A stretch of 64,000 nt of DNA from Flavobacteriaceae bacterium PS02293 (lineage in GTDB: Bacteria; Bacteroidota; Bacteroidia; Flavobacteriales; Weeksellaceae), in the NCBI GenBank assembly GCA_029960045.1, contig JASCOV010000002.1:682001-746000 (forward strand), given 5' to 3'. A program made the translations under genes and the position numbers. Shown piece by piece: positions 25,999-34,068 of this stretch. A model generated the notes under the pieces. That model ran no database searches, was not told the DNA's origin, and saw only the letters and a program-made list of their open reading frames with translations. Numbering within the stretch: position 1 is the stretch's first letter; each line of letters starts with the position of its first letter.

Positions 25999-26016
25999 AT
26001 AATTTTTAACGTTATC

Positions 26017-26082
26017 CAAATTTAAAAAATCTGTACACTAATTAATAATCTCTGGGACAGAAAACTAAATTCTGGGATAGAA
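26017..26082 (-). promoter_or_regulatory. LytTR-type operator and promoter of the module 2 kinase operon
   Basis: On the plus strand, TGGGACAGAA (26053-26062) and TGGGATAGAA (26073-26082) have a 20-bp period. A 28-bp gap precedes the perfect minus-strand -7 box TAAATTTG (26024-26017). Predicted start near 26010, 12 bp before the ATG. This implies autoregulation. Confidence 0.78.
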
Positions 26083-26235
26083 AAATATTAAGCTAATAAT
26101 GAATACTGTTAATAAAAATCAAAATAAATTAGTTAAAAAATGTTAAGGTTGATATTTTTTTAATATTTTCGTAATTCAAAACAAACAAACAGAAGAAAAG
26201 CCCCTCAATTTTTTTGGGGATTAAAAAATTAGATT

Positions 26236-27879
26236 ATGGCAAACATTTGGATTAAGAAGCCAATGGAAGCGTATGAAGCAGACATCAAAAAAAGTCAGCT
26301 GAAACGCGTATTGGGAAAATGGAGTTTAACGGCTATTGGAATTGGTGCTATCATTGGGGGTGGCATTTTTGTTTTAACAGGTACAGGCGCTTATTATAAT
26401 GCAGGTCCTGCTTTGGCACTTTCATTTGTTGTAGCTGGTATTGCCTGCGTTTTTGCAGCACTTTGTTATGCAGAATTTGCATCCATACTTCCCGTGGAAG
26501 GTTCGGCTTATGCTTATGCTTATGGAACAGTTGGTGAGATTTTCGCATGGATCATTGGTTGGGGATTGATTTTGGAGTATGCGATGGGATCTATGACGGT
26601 CGCTGTTTCTTGGTCAGGCTATTTTGGAAAATTGCTCAAGATGTTCGGGTTACACTTGCCTTATTGGATGACCACAGATCCTGGAACAGCTAAGAAAGCC
26701 TTTGGAGAAGCAACCTCACAGATTGCAGCTGGAGGATTGCCATTAGAGAAGTTAGCTGCTTTCCAAGAAACTATCAATAACTTCAATGCAGCTCCACAAC
26801 TTTTAGATTTCAAATTATTCTTGAATTTGCCAGCATTACTAATTGTTTTAGTAGTGATTTCTATTTTGGTAAGAGGAACAAAAGGTGCGGCAAAAGCTAA
26901 TAACTTCATAGTAATTCTAAAAGTTTCTGCTATTATTTTCGTAATCGTAGCCGGTGTATTTTTTATTAATATAGAAAATTGGAAACCATTTATTCCAGCA
27001 GCCACAACAATTACAGAAAACGGTGTTTCGCATCCAGCCTATGGTTATGGCGGGATCATTGCCGGAGCAGCAGCTATTTTCTTTGCTTATGTAGGTTTCG
27101 ATGCGGTTTCCACACAAGCAGGTGAAGCTATCAACCCGAAAAAAGACGTTCCTTTTGCAATCATTACTTCATTAGTGGTTTGTACTATTTTATACATTTT
27201 AGTATCATTAGTGTTGACGGGAATGATGCATTACACAGATTTCAATCCACTGGGGAAATATCCGGATGCAATCAAAGCACCAGTTGCTTACGCTTTTGAT
27301 ATTGCAGGACAAGCTTGGGCTGGTTACATTATCACGATTGCAGCAACAGTAGGTTTGATTTCAGTTTTAATGGTAATGATTATGGGACAATCCAGAATTT
27401 TCCTTGGAATGTCAAAAGACGGTTTGATACCATCTACTTTCTCAAAAGTTGATGCAGAAGCAGGTGTTCCGAAAAAAAATCTTTACATTTTGGGAGCAGT
27501 TATCGCAGTTGTTGCAGCTTTTACACCAATCAATGATTTGGCGCATATGACAAGTTTCGGGACATTATTTGCCTTCACAATGGTTTGCGTAGCCGTTTGG
27601 ATTCTTAGAAAAAAAGAACCGAATCTACAAAGAAACTTCAAAGTTCCAATGTTGCCTGTTGTTGCTACTTTAGGAATTTTGATCAACGTTTATTTGATCT
27701 TCAACCTAAGTCCGGAAGCTCAAAAATATTCATTGATTTGGCTGGCTTTGGGATTTGTGATTTACTTCCTTTATAGTAAAAAGAATTCCAAGATGCAGAA
27801 TGGTGGGTTTGGAGAGACCTTCAAAGCAGAACAAGAACCTTTGGAAGACGTAGATATCAATATTGACAACAAAGATTAA
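26236..27879 (+). CDS. APC-family amino acid permease (cationic amino acid transporter-like)
   Basis: A 547-residue inner-membrane transporter with about 12 to 13 hydrophobic helices. The family start GKWSLTAIGIGAIIGGGIFVLTG is the unwound TM1 motif for amino-acid binding. FAYVGFDAVSTQAGEAINPKKDVPFAI marks TM6 and the loop after it. An insertion of about 55 residues between early helices (KKAFGEATSQIAAGG onward) and a hydrophilic C-tail are common in Bacteroidota members. A small CCCC/GGGG hairpin (26201-26219) sits 16 bp before the ATG. The substrate is probably an amino acid, but it cannot be named. Confidence 0.88.
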   Translation: MANIWIKKPMEAYEADIKKSQLKRVLGKWSLTAIGIGAIIGGGIFVLTGTGAYYNAGPALALSFVVAGIACVFAALCYAEFASILPVEGSAYAYAYGTVGEIFAWIIGWGLILEYAMGSMTVAVSWSGYFGKLLKMFGLHLPYWMTTDPGTAKKAFGEATSQIAAGGLPLEKLAAFQETINNFNAAPQLLDFKLFLNLPALLIVLVVISILVRGTKGAAKANNFIVILKVSAIIFVIVAGVFFINIENWKPFIPAATTITENGVSHPAYGYGGIIAGAAAIFFAYVGFDAVSTQAGEAINPKKDVPFAIITSLVVCTILYILVSLVLTGMMHYTDFNPLGKYPDAIKAPVAYAFDIAGQAWAGYIITIAATVGLISVLMVMIMGQSRIFLGMSKDGLIPSTFSKVDAEAGVPKKNLYILGAVIAVVAAFTPINDLAHMTSFGTLFAFTMVCVAVWILRKKEPNLQRNFKVPMLPVVATLGILINVYLIFNLSPEAQKYSLIWLALGFVIYFLYSKKNSKMQNGGFGETFKAEQEPLEDVDINIDNKD

Positions 27880-27885
27880 TCATAT

Positions 27886-27912
27886 AAATTCCGCCTCGTG
27901 CGGAATTTTTTT
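27886..27912 (+). terminator. Intrinsic terminator of the amino acid permease gene
   Basis: The stem AAATTCCGC (27886-27894) / GCGGAATTT (27900-27908) encloses a 5-nt loop, followed by a run of T to 27912. Confidence 0.9.
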
Positions 27913-27959
27913 TGGAGCTAATTGATTGCATTGAACAGTTTTCTTAATTTTAAATTTGG

Positions 27960-28055
27960 AGCTGTTTCCCGCTATCCACTATTACTCCTCGCGCCAAAGC
28001 TTAATCCATTGCTTGCTGTGGGGTAACCGTTGCTATCGGGGCTATGGGATTTCAG
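27960..28055. other. GC-richer intergenic block, possible degenerate dispersed repeat
   Basis: About 95 bp with motifs such as CCCGCTATCC, CTCGCGCCAAAGC and GCTATCGGGG stand out from AT-rich flanks between the permease terminator and the next gene. It has no open frame, tRNA fold or second copy in this window. It looks like a decayed mobile or REP-type element, but that is inference. Confidence 0.3.
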
Positions 28056-28120
28056 TTCAAAAGGAATATTTACGAAATTGAAATATCCTATATAGCCAAA
28101 GATTTTTTTAAATTTATAAA

Positions 28121-29230
28121 ATGAAAAAACTATGTTTACTTTTCCTGTTGATCTCAACATTCTTTTATTCTCAGAAGTTCAAAATAGATACTTTGTTAAC
28201 TGATAAAATTAGTATCAGAGCCATTCAACTTTGGGACGGAAAAGTTTGGTATGCAGGAACAGATTCTAAGTTTGGTTCTGTAAATGTTAATGATTCATCT
28301 GACAGAAAACAGATGATATTGTTAGAGGATAAAAAGCTGCAATTTAGAACTTTGGCTCAAAATGAAAATTACTTTTATGCAATTAACATAGAAAGTCCCG
28401 CTTATTTTTTTCAGATAGATAAAAAGACTCTTAAAAATGAGGTCGTATTTTATGACAACACAAAAACAGCTTTTTATGATGCTTTAAAATTTGTTGATGA
28501 TTCTTCTGCAATTGCGTTCAGCGATCCGTCAGAAAATCAGAAACTCAATATTTCACAAACCAGAAATGGAGGTCAAGGTTGGGAACATTGTAGCAATTGT
28601 AAAAATTTCCCTACCTTAGAAAAAGGTGAAGCTGCTTTTGCTGCTAGTAACACCAATATTACAAACGTTGGAAAATTCATTTGGATAGCAACTGGAGGTT
28701 CCAAATCCAGAATTTATAAAACGAAGAAAAAAAAATGTGAATGGAATTGGAAAGTCTATGAAACGCCATTCACTCAGGGAACATCTTCACAAGGAGTTTA
28801 TTCCATAGATTTTTATGATAAAAATTTCGGAATTGCAGTCGGCGGAGATTACACAAAACAAGCCGATAACATCAATAATATCGCAACCACAAATGATGGT
28901 GGGAAAACTTGGCAAATCGAAGCCAGCGGAAAAAATGCCGGCTATATGACCTGCGTCAAATTTCGTCCGCAAACCAAAGGAAAAGAAATCGTTGCAGTTG
29001 GAGATCAACACATTAGTTTTTCATCAGATTACGGAAAAACGTGGACGAAAATCTCAGACGAAAAAAATCTATACGCCTGCGAATGGCTGAATCACGATAC
29101 GTTGATTTTGGCTGGAAAAGATAAAATCATTAAACTGCGTTTTATTACTAGTATAGATGAGGCTATTATTATTACACCAATAAAACTTAACGAAAAAAAA
29201 ATGAAAGTTAATGCGGATAATAGTTATTAG
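28121..29230 (+). CDS. Exported BNR/YCF48-type beta-propeller protein
   Basis: A 369-residue protein with a signal peptide (1-18, LISTFFYSQ) and repeated propeller blades. It has the Asp-box-like motifs NDGGKTW and SSDYGKTW and a WDGKVWYAGTDSKFGSV start, as in photosystem II stability factor-like and oxidoreductase-annotated proteins of flavobacteria. The propeller should end near KDKIIKLRF at about residue 340. The last 28 residues (from ITSIDEAIII) look appended and may come from a shifted stop. No sorting tail is visible, so it is probably periplasmic. The function is unknown. Confidence 0.75.
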   Translation: MKKLCLLFLLISTFFYSQKFKIDTLLTDKISIRAIQLWDGKVWYAGTDSKFGSVNVNDSSDRKQMILLEDKKLQFRTLAQNENYFYAINIESPAYFFQIDKKTLKNEVVFYDNTKTAFYDALKFVDDSSAIAFSDPSENQKLNISQTRNGGQGWEHCSNCKNFPTLEKGEAAFAASNTNITNVGKFIWIATGGSKSRIYKTKKKKCEWNWKVYETPFTQGTSSQGVYSIDFYDKNFGIAVGGDYTKQADNINNIATTNDGGKTWQIEASGKNAGYMTCVKFRPQTKGKEIVAVGDQHISFSSDYGKTWTKISDEKNLYACEWLNHDTLILAGKDKIIKLRFITSIDEAIIITPIKLNEKKMKVNADNSY

Positions 29231-29248
29231 GATTAATTTTCTACGCTA

Positions 29249-30094
29249 TCAAGGATAGTTAATTGCTTTGTCCAATTCTATAGGATTATTATATTTCTTG
29301 ATAACATTGCGCAATTGATTATTGATTTCTCTTTGGTTTCTTGAGTTGACAACTGTTCCATCATTCAAAAAGAAATCTTCAACTTTTGAATTACCAATTC
29401 CGTTTTTGATGAAGTTGACAGGAGATTGGTAATAATTCAGTTTCATTGCTTTGTATTTTTTCCAATCCACAGGAATGCTCATCTGTTTAGACATTTCTAT
29501 GAATTGATTCTCTTCTGGGTTTACAATTTTTTCAGATTTTGCCAATTCAAAACGGTAATTGTTTTTATCATCAAAAAGTTCAATTATTAGACCCGGCAAA
29601 CCGTGGAATTTGTGCGGACCTTCTGGAAAAGGTAAACTTGTTGTGAACCAAGCAACCCAATGTCTTCCGCCCCAAGTTGTGGTCGCTTTCTGTAATGTTA
29701 AATTTTTAATCTGTTTCTTTTCATCGGTCAATTTCCAGTTTTGGCTGTTCTCAGTTTTTAGATTTAGAACTGTATTTTCTATCAGGTCATATTCCTCAAA
29801 CAGATTATTTCCAATCTTGTGAGCGATGATGTTGGACGTATTCAGTTTCATATCCTTAGGGAAGGGGATATTGTTGTTGATTAATGAATCTGCGAGATGA
29901 AAATCCCGAGTGTAGAAAAGCGTTTCAGACTTGTTAATGTCCAAAATATAATTCTCTTTCGTGGTAATCTCAGATGTAGAATCTTTTTTATAAATTACAT
30001 CATATATGAAGCGATGAGTCTGTGCATTTGCAAAATTGGCAATCATTACCAATGCAAAAAAAATATTAATCCTGTATCTCATTCGATTTTTCAT
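29249..30094 (-). CDS. GLPGLI family protein
   Basis: A 281-residue exported protein of a family named for its motif, seen here as HKFHGLPGLIIEL in the second half. The signal peptide follows a basic start (RYRINIFFALVMIANFANAQ). The segment before the motif (WVAWFTTSLPFPEGP) is also typical. Members accompany TonB-linked and carboxypeptidase-regulatory-like proteins in Bacteroidota, and the function is unknown. The ATG at 30094 is taken; another at 30082 is possible. It overlaps the gene upstream by about 29 bp, so the two form an operon. Confidence 0.85.
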   Translation of the reverse strand: MKNRMRYRINIFFALVMIANFANAQTHRFIYDVIYKKDSTSEITTKENYILDINKSETLFYTRDFHLADSLINNNIPFPKDMKLNTSNIIAHKIGNNLFEEYDLIENTVLNLKTENSQNWKLTDEKKQIKNLTLQKATTTWGGRHWVAWFTTSLPFPEGPHKFHGLPGLIIELFDDKNNYRFELAKSEKIVNPEENQFIEMSKQMSIPVDWKKYKAMKLNYYQSPVNFIKNGIGNSKVEDFFLNDGTVVNSRNQREINNQLRNVIKKYNNPIELDKAINYP

Positions 30095-31232
30095 TGATGA
30101 ATTCTTCTTCTCCTTTCGATAAAAGTATTTCGCCTTTGTCATTACTCATCTTCAAATCTTGCCAATAATCATGGTTGATTTTGACTGGATTTTGAACACC
30201 TTCTGACGTTGATTTTGCAAAATTTTTGAAAATAATCTCTCTTGCAGAACGTTTCTCATAAATTTTATCTCCGACAAAAGTTTTAAAATTTTCTACCGCA
30301 AAACCAATTTTCGATGGCACATATTTATCTCCATTTTTATAATAATCAAAACTAAGGATTCCATCTCCCAATTGTACTAGATATTCTACACCATCTTCAT
30401 CTTTCACAGGAAAAGGTTTGGCAGAACTTTGATTGAAATGTAAGTCAAAATGCGTGATGGCTTTATCTATTTTATTATACAAAATCCGTCCTTTGTAAAT
30501 ATGAGTAGAATCTAATTTGATAAGAAAAGAAATGTCTTGTTCTGTTCCATTATCGTCTAACAGCTTTCCAGATGTTTTTGACCTTTTCAATTCAGCAAAC
30601 CTCAAGGTTCGCGAAAGTTCAAAACTTAAGAACAAATCTCCGATGTTATTTTGAGTAGTATTTTGTTTTTTGGTTTTGATTTTATTCTCATAAGTTTCGG
30701 ATTTCAAATAGCGCAAATCATCTATCTGAAGTTGAACAAAATTATCAAATCTGTTGTTGATAGCTTCTTTTGGATAATAGGTTCCATCTTTACTCCAGAA
30801 TTTTCCATCAGCAATCATCAGAAGTTTCATTTGATTATTTTCGAAAGTTCTTTGTTTTATCGTGATGTCATAAAGTTGAGGTTGGTCATAATAGATTTTG
30901 GAGTAATTGTCAGAAACATCTTTCAATAATTTTTTGATGTCGATGGAAACAATTTTTACTTCATCAATATTCTGATATTTTGGTTTTAAACTAATTGTCG
31001 GTTTGTAATTTTTAACTGTTTCGGACAAATAACCAATTGCAGAAATCTCTTGTTTATCACTGTTTTCAGGTAATAGAATATAGCCGTCATCATTGGAATA
31101 ATATACATTTTGGTTGGAAATGATTCTGGCATTAGGAATCGGTTTCGATGTTTCAGAATCTAAAATCTGTACTTTCTGTTGAGCGAAGAAAAGAATGGGG
31201 AATTGTAAGAAAAGAAGTATTAGTTTTTTCAT
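30066..31232 (-). CDS. Exported carboxypeptidase-regulatory-like domain protein
   Basis: A 388-residue protein. The signal peptide is 1-18 (LILLFLQFPILFFAQQ). A carboxypeptidase D regulatory-like beta-sandwich (about 20-85) has VQILDSETSKPIPNARIISNQ, SNDDGYILLP and ISAIGYLSETV. An uncharacterised beta-rich domain of the kind found in DUF5686/TonB-associated proteins follows. The ATG at 31232 begins the signal peptide. It overlaps the GLPGLI gene, so the two products are likely to work together in the envelope. The exact role is unknown. Confidence 0.78.
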   Translation of the reverse strand: MKKLILLFLQFPILFFAQQKVQILDSETSKPIPNARIISNQNVYYSNDDGYILLPENSDKQEISAIGYLSETVKNYKPTISLKPKYQNIDEVKIVSIDIKKLLKDVSDNYSKIYYDQPQLYDITIKQRTFENNQMKLLMIADGKFWSKDGTYYPKEAINNRFDNFVQLQIDDLRYLKSETYENKIKTKKQNTTQNNIGDLFLSFELSRTLRFAELKRSKTSGKLLDDNGTEQDISFLIKLDSTHIYKGRILYNKIDKAITHFDLHFNQSSAKPFPVKDEDGVEYLVQLGDGILSFDYYKNGDKYVPSKIGFAVENFKTFVGDKIYEKRSAREIIFKNFAKSTSEGVQNPVKINHDYWQDLKMSNDKGEILLSKGEEEFINEKSNEIQD

Positions 31233-31396
31233 GTAAAATGGTTTTAATTTTTTATAAAAATACTTTAAATACAACGCTTCTTGATATAATTTATTACTAA
31301 AATTGATTTGCTAAATGTTAATTTTTAACTAAATAGTTATGGCTGAAAATTGACAATTTGAATCATATTTAATCAAAATAACCCATTTAGAATCCC

Positions 31397-31404
31397 TATT
31401 TTTG
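31397..31404 (+). promoter_or_regulatory. -7 box of the HAD phosphatase gene (decides the start)
   Basis: A perfect TATTTTTG. The predicted transcription start, near 31411, rules out the in-frame TTG at 31402 and supports the ATG at 31441. Confidence 0.6.
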
Positions 31405-31440
31405 CACCGGATTTATGAAATTGAAAATAGAAATTTGAAG

Positions 31441-32094
31441 ATGAAAAATACGGTTATTTTTGATATGGACGGCGTGATTGTAGATACAGAACCACTTCAC
31501 AAAAAAGCTTACTACCAACATTTTGGCGAACTTAATATTGCTGTGGATACAGAATTGTTCTCACAATTCACAGGAAAATCTACCCGAAATGTCTATCAAA
31601 TGATAAAAGATATTTTCGGAATCGATACCAATGTAGAAGAATTGATTGCCAGAAAAAGAACCATTTTCTACGGTTTATTCGATTCTGACCCTGCTTTGAA
31701 ATTGTTAGACGGAGTAGAAGTATTGATAAATAATCTCCATGCAGCTAATTTCCAATTGATATTGGCTTCTTCAGCCGCAAAATCTACAATCGACAGAGTT
31801 TTCAAAAGATTCAATTTGTTCCCATTTTTCACACATCTCGTAAGTGGCGAAGATTTTCCGGAGTCAAAACCTAATCCTGCGATTTTCATAGAAGCACAAA
31901 GACTTTCAGGAAATGATAAGTCCAATTGTATCGTGATAGAAGACAGCACAAACGGGATTTTAGCTGCCAACGGAGCAGGGATTTTCTGTGTTGGTTACAA
32001 AAGCGAAAACAGCAAAAATCAAAACTACGAAACCGCAGATTTGATCATTAACCATTTTGATGAGTTGAAAGTTGAAGAACTGGAATTGATTTAA
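31441..32094 (+). CDS. HAD superfamily hydrolase, beta-phosphoglucomutase-like
   Basis: A 217-residue soluble phosphatase or phosphomutase. Motif I is FDMDGVIVDTEPLH with nucleophile Asp8 and acid/base Asp10. A helical cap follows (SQFTGKSTRNVYQMI). Motif II is LASSAAKS, motif III has the Lys in ESKPNPAIF, and motif IV is VIEDSTNGILAA. This is the pattern of sugar-phosphate phosphatases and beta-phosphoglucomutase. The neighbours offer no sugar pathway to fix the substrate. The stop overlaps the converging YetF-like gene by 4 bp. Confidence 0.9.
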   Translation: MKNTVIFDMDGVIVDTEPLHKKAYYQHFGELNIAVDTELFSQFTGKSTRNVYQMIKDIFGIDTNVEELIARKRTIFYGLFDSDPALKLLDGVEVLINNLHAANFQLILASSAAKSTIDRVFKRFNLFPFFTHLVSGEDFPESKPNPAIFIEAQRLSGNDKSNCIVIEDSTNGILAANGAGIFCVGYKSENSKNQNYETADLIINHFDELKVEELELI

Positions 32095-32795
32095 GAAATC
32101 CTCTTTTTATTAGAAGATTCTACCCAATCATCTTTATCACAAACCTTGCAGTTACTTTTTTCGTGTCTTTCAAATTCTTGAGTGTAACCGCAGAATGTAC
32201 AGGAATAATGTGATTTTTTGTTAAAAATTTTGACTGCATTATCTAATGAATCGGGCATAATTGGAAGACCGTATTTTATATCGTTATCGTCATAATAAAA
32301 AACACTTATTTCGCCGGAAATTTCCTCAATCGCTTTTTCGATTTGACCAAGATGCGAAATACCTTTCAATCTCAATTCAGAGAAAAATTCATCTTCACCC
32401 AAAGATTCTTTTTTGAAATCCTCAATACAGAAAACACCTTTGTCTATCAAGCAAATCGGTTTACCTTCTACCAATTTTTCAAATTTTTTACTTTTGCCGA
32501 TGATGTAGGTAATTATGCTATAAAGACTTATAATCATTGTAAAAACTACCAAAGCTGGCATAATTCCCACATCTTTGTAAAACATCGGGTCGCCTGCAGC
32601 AGAACCCAGTCCGATAATTACAACAAGCTCGAAAACGGATAATTGTTTCACACCTCTTTTCCCCAAAAGCCGAAGACCAAAGATGATAATGAAGAACATA
32701 ATGCTCGTTCTCAGAATAGTTTCCAAAAGAAAACTCCATTCTTCAGAACCGAGTAGAATTTGTTTAAGATCGAAAGAATCGCTGGTGAGAAACAT
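32091..32795 (-). CDS. YetF/DUF421-family membrane protein with C-terminal zinc-ribbon-like tail
   Basis: A 234-residue protein. Three membrane helices (about 25-42, 52-68, 77-98) match DUF421, with GLRLLGKRGVKQLSVFELVVIIGLGSAAGDP as the family core. The cytoplasmic domain has GKSKKFEKLVEGKPICLIDKG and ELRLKGISHLGQIEKA. The last 40 residues add two CxxC pairs (Cys199/Cys202 and Cys216/Cys219) separated by 13 residues, a zinc-ribbon-like module not usual in the family. YetF proteins are membrane proteins of uncertain function; a regulatory or assembly role is inferred. The start at 32795 fits the first helix spacing. Confidence 0.85.
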   Translation of the reverse strand: MFLTSDSFDLKQILLGSEEWSFLLETILRTSIMFFIIIFGLRLLGKRGVKQLSVFELVVIIGLGSAAGDPMFYKDVGIMPALVVFTMIISLYSIITYIIGKSKKFEKLVEGKPICLIDKGVFCIEDFKKESLGEDEFFSELRLKGISHLGQIEKAIEEISGEISVFYYDDNDIKYGLPIMPDSLDNAVKIFNKKSHYSCTFCGYTQEFERHEKSNCKVCDKDDWVESSNKKRIS

Positions 32796-32862
32796 AGTTT
32801 TTTTGAAAAGCTATGTCAAAAAATACGCCAGAGGAATTTTGAAATTAAATCTGAGTAATAAA

Positions 32863-34044
32863 TTATTCACTAAAAAATGCCATAGAACTCCCAATCCAAA
32901 TCGCATCTTTCTTGTTGAAATCCACATTCACCATCGCCGCTTTCGTCATTCTTACAAGATTGACAAGAAGCTCTGGATCTTCTTTTTTCGGATCCCAACC
33001 AAAAAGCAAACGAATTTCAGCTTTGGAAAATTCGCCGTTGATGTCTTCGAATAATGGTGCATAAGTCACTTTTCTTTGAAGAATGTAATTTTCTTTGTCA
33101 TCAATTTGGTCAATGATTTCTTGAGTCGGATTAAGATTAACGCCACTTCCTGCGAATGAGAAAAGTGGTTTCAAAACAAAATCTTCAAGCATTTCAGTTT
33201 TAGGAAAATCGGATAGGAAATAACTTTTCGGGACAAACTCGTGTTTCAGTTTTGGAAGAATATATTTTGAAACTTTGAAAAACCAATTCGGATGCGTGAT
33301 CCATTCTACATCGATGTCTTCACGGAAATCAAATTCTGTTTCCAAACCTTCTATTTTGTCTAATTCGTCAAAAATCACACGATTATAAATACGATTGATT
33401 GGAATTAATTTTCCGTCTTTTTCATAGAATAATTTCTTACCTTCTTTTTTCACTTTCGTCAGACAAACAGTTTTGATTCCCAGTAATTTTTCTGTCATAA
33501 CAAAATCAACAGCAGTTTTTTGTTTCTCAGGATAAATTTCCAGTAAAATTACATTTTCAGGATTCTCGTCTCCAACAATCACAGCTTTCAACTTTTCAAC
33601 AAATTCTTTCTGTGAAAGTGACTTTTTTAAATCATTAAGGAAAGGATAAACTTCTGTAATAACTTCCTCAAACGACCTTTGAAATCCGAACAAACTTGGG
33701 AAAGCCTGAAGTTCTATCAACTGTGGAATAATATCACCATTTTCATTTTGACAAATACCAAAATCGATGGCCAGAAAATGCGGTTTTTGAGTATCATTCG
33801 GAACGTTGCAATTTGCAGGAATCGCTTTGTTCAATTCTTCATCAGACATATTTTTGATTTGCGAAATAATGGATTTTGAAGCATCATCCAGCTTGTTCCA
33901 AAAATCATTGGTTAAGAAAATGGGACTTTCAGAAAGACGAAACGCGGCTTCCTGACCGCATTTCTCTATGATTAGCTCATTCGTTTTCTGATATTTTTCC
34001 TGAGAAAATTCTTTGTTAAATTGAGTTCTGTATTTTGGAATCAT
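32863..34044 (-). CDS. ATP-grasp-like protein of the amidoligase cluster (unrecognised subfamily)
   Basis: A 393-residue soluble protein that I cannot place in a named family. Its layout recalls circularly permuted or glutathionylspermidine-synthase-like ATP-grasp ligases. It has IDFGICQNENGDIIPQLIELQAFPS (metal/ATP-type Glu), ENVILLEIYPEKQ, a NRIYNRVIFDELD segment, FVLKPLFSFAGSGVNLNP (nucleotide-binding Lys and Gly-rich loop), YILQRKV and a late EIRLLFGW. It is the last gene of the eight-gene minus-strand run and begins 24 bp after the amidotransferase. Inferred role: joining a carboxylate to an amine. Confidence 0.6.
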   Translation of the reverse strand: MIPKYRTQFNKEFSQEKYQKTNELIIEKCGQEAAFRLSESPIFLTNDFWNKLDDASKSIISQIKNMSDEELNKAIPANCNVPNDTQKPHFLAIDFGICQNENGDIIPQLIELQAFPSLFGFQRSFEEVITEVYPFLNDLKKSLSQKEFVEKLKAVIVGDENPENVILLEIYPEKQKTAVDFVMTEKLLGIKTVCLTKVKKEGKKLFYEKDGKLIPINRIYNRVIFDELDKIEGLETEFDFREDIDVEWITHPNWFFKVSKYILPKLKHEFVPKSYFLSDFPKTEMLEDFVLKPLFSFAGSGVNLNPTQEIIDQIDDKENYILQRKVTYAPLFEDINGEFSKAEIRLLFGWDPKKEDPELLVNLVRMTKAAMVNVDFNKKDAIWIGSSMAFFSE

Positions 34045-34068
34045 AGTTTGTGTTAGGTGTTTTTTTTA

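Noticed and set aside
25999..26019. Upstream start for the module 2 kinase at 26019
   Set aside because: That codon is inside the -7 box at 26017-26024, so it would not be transcribed; the signal peptide begins at the ATG at 25998.
26201..26219. CCCC/GGGG hairpin ahead of the permease gene as a riboswitch or terminator
   Set aside because: The stem is only four base pairs, has no T-tract and matches no riboswitch; it is noted in the permease entry only.
27960..28055. tRNA or other structured RNA in the GC-richer block
   Set aside because: No cloverleaf, acceptor stem or CCA-compatible end can be drawn; it is more like a decayed repeat.
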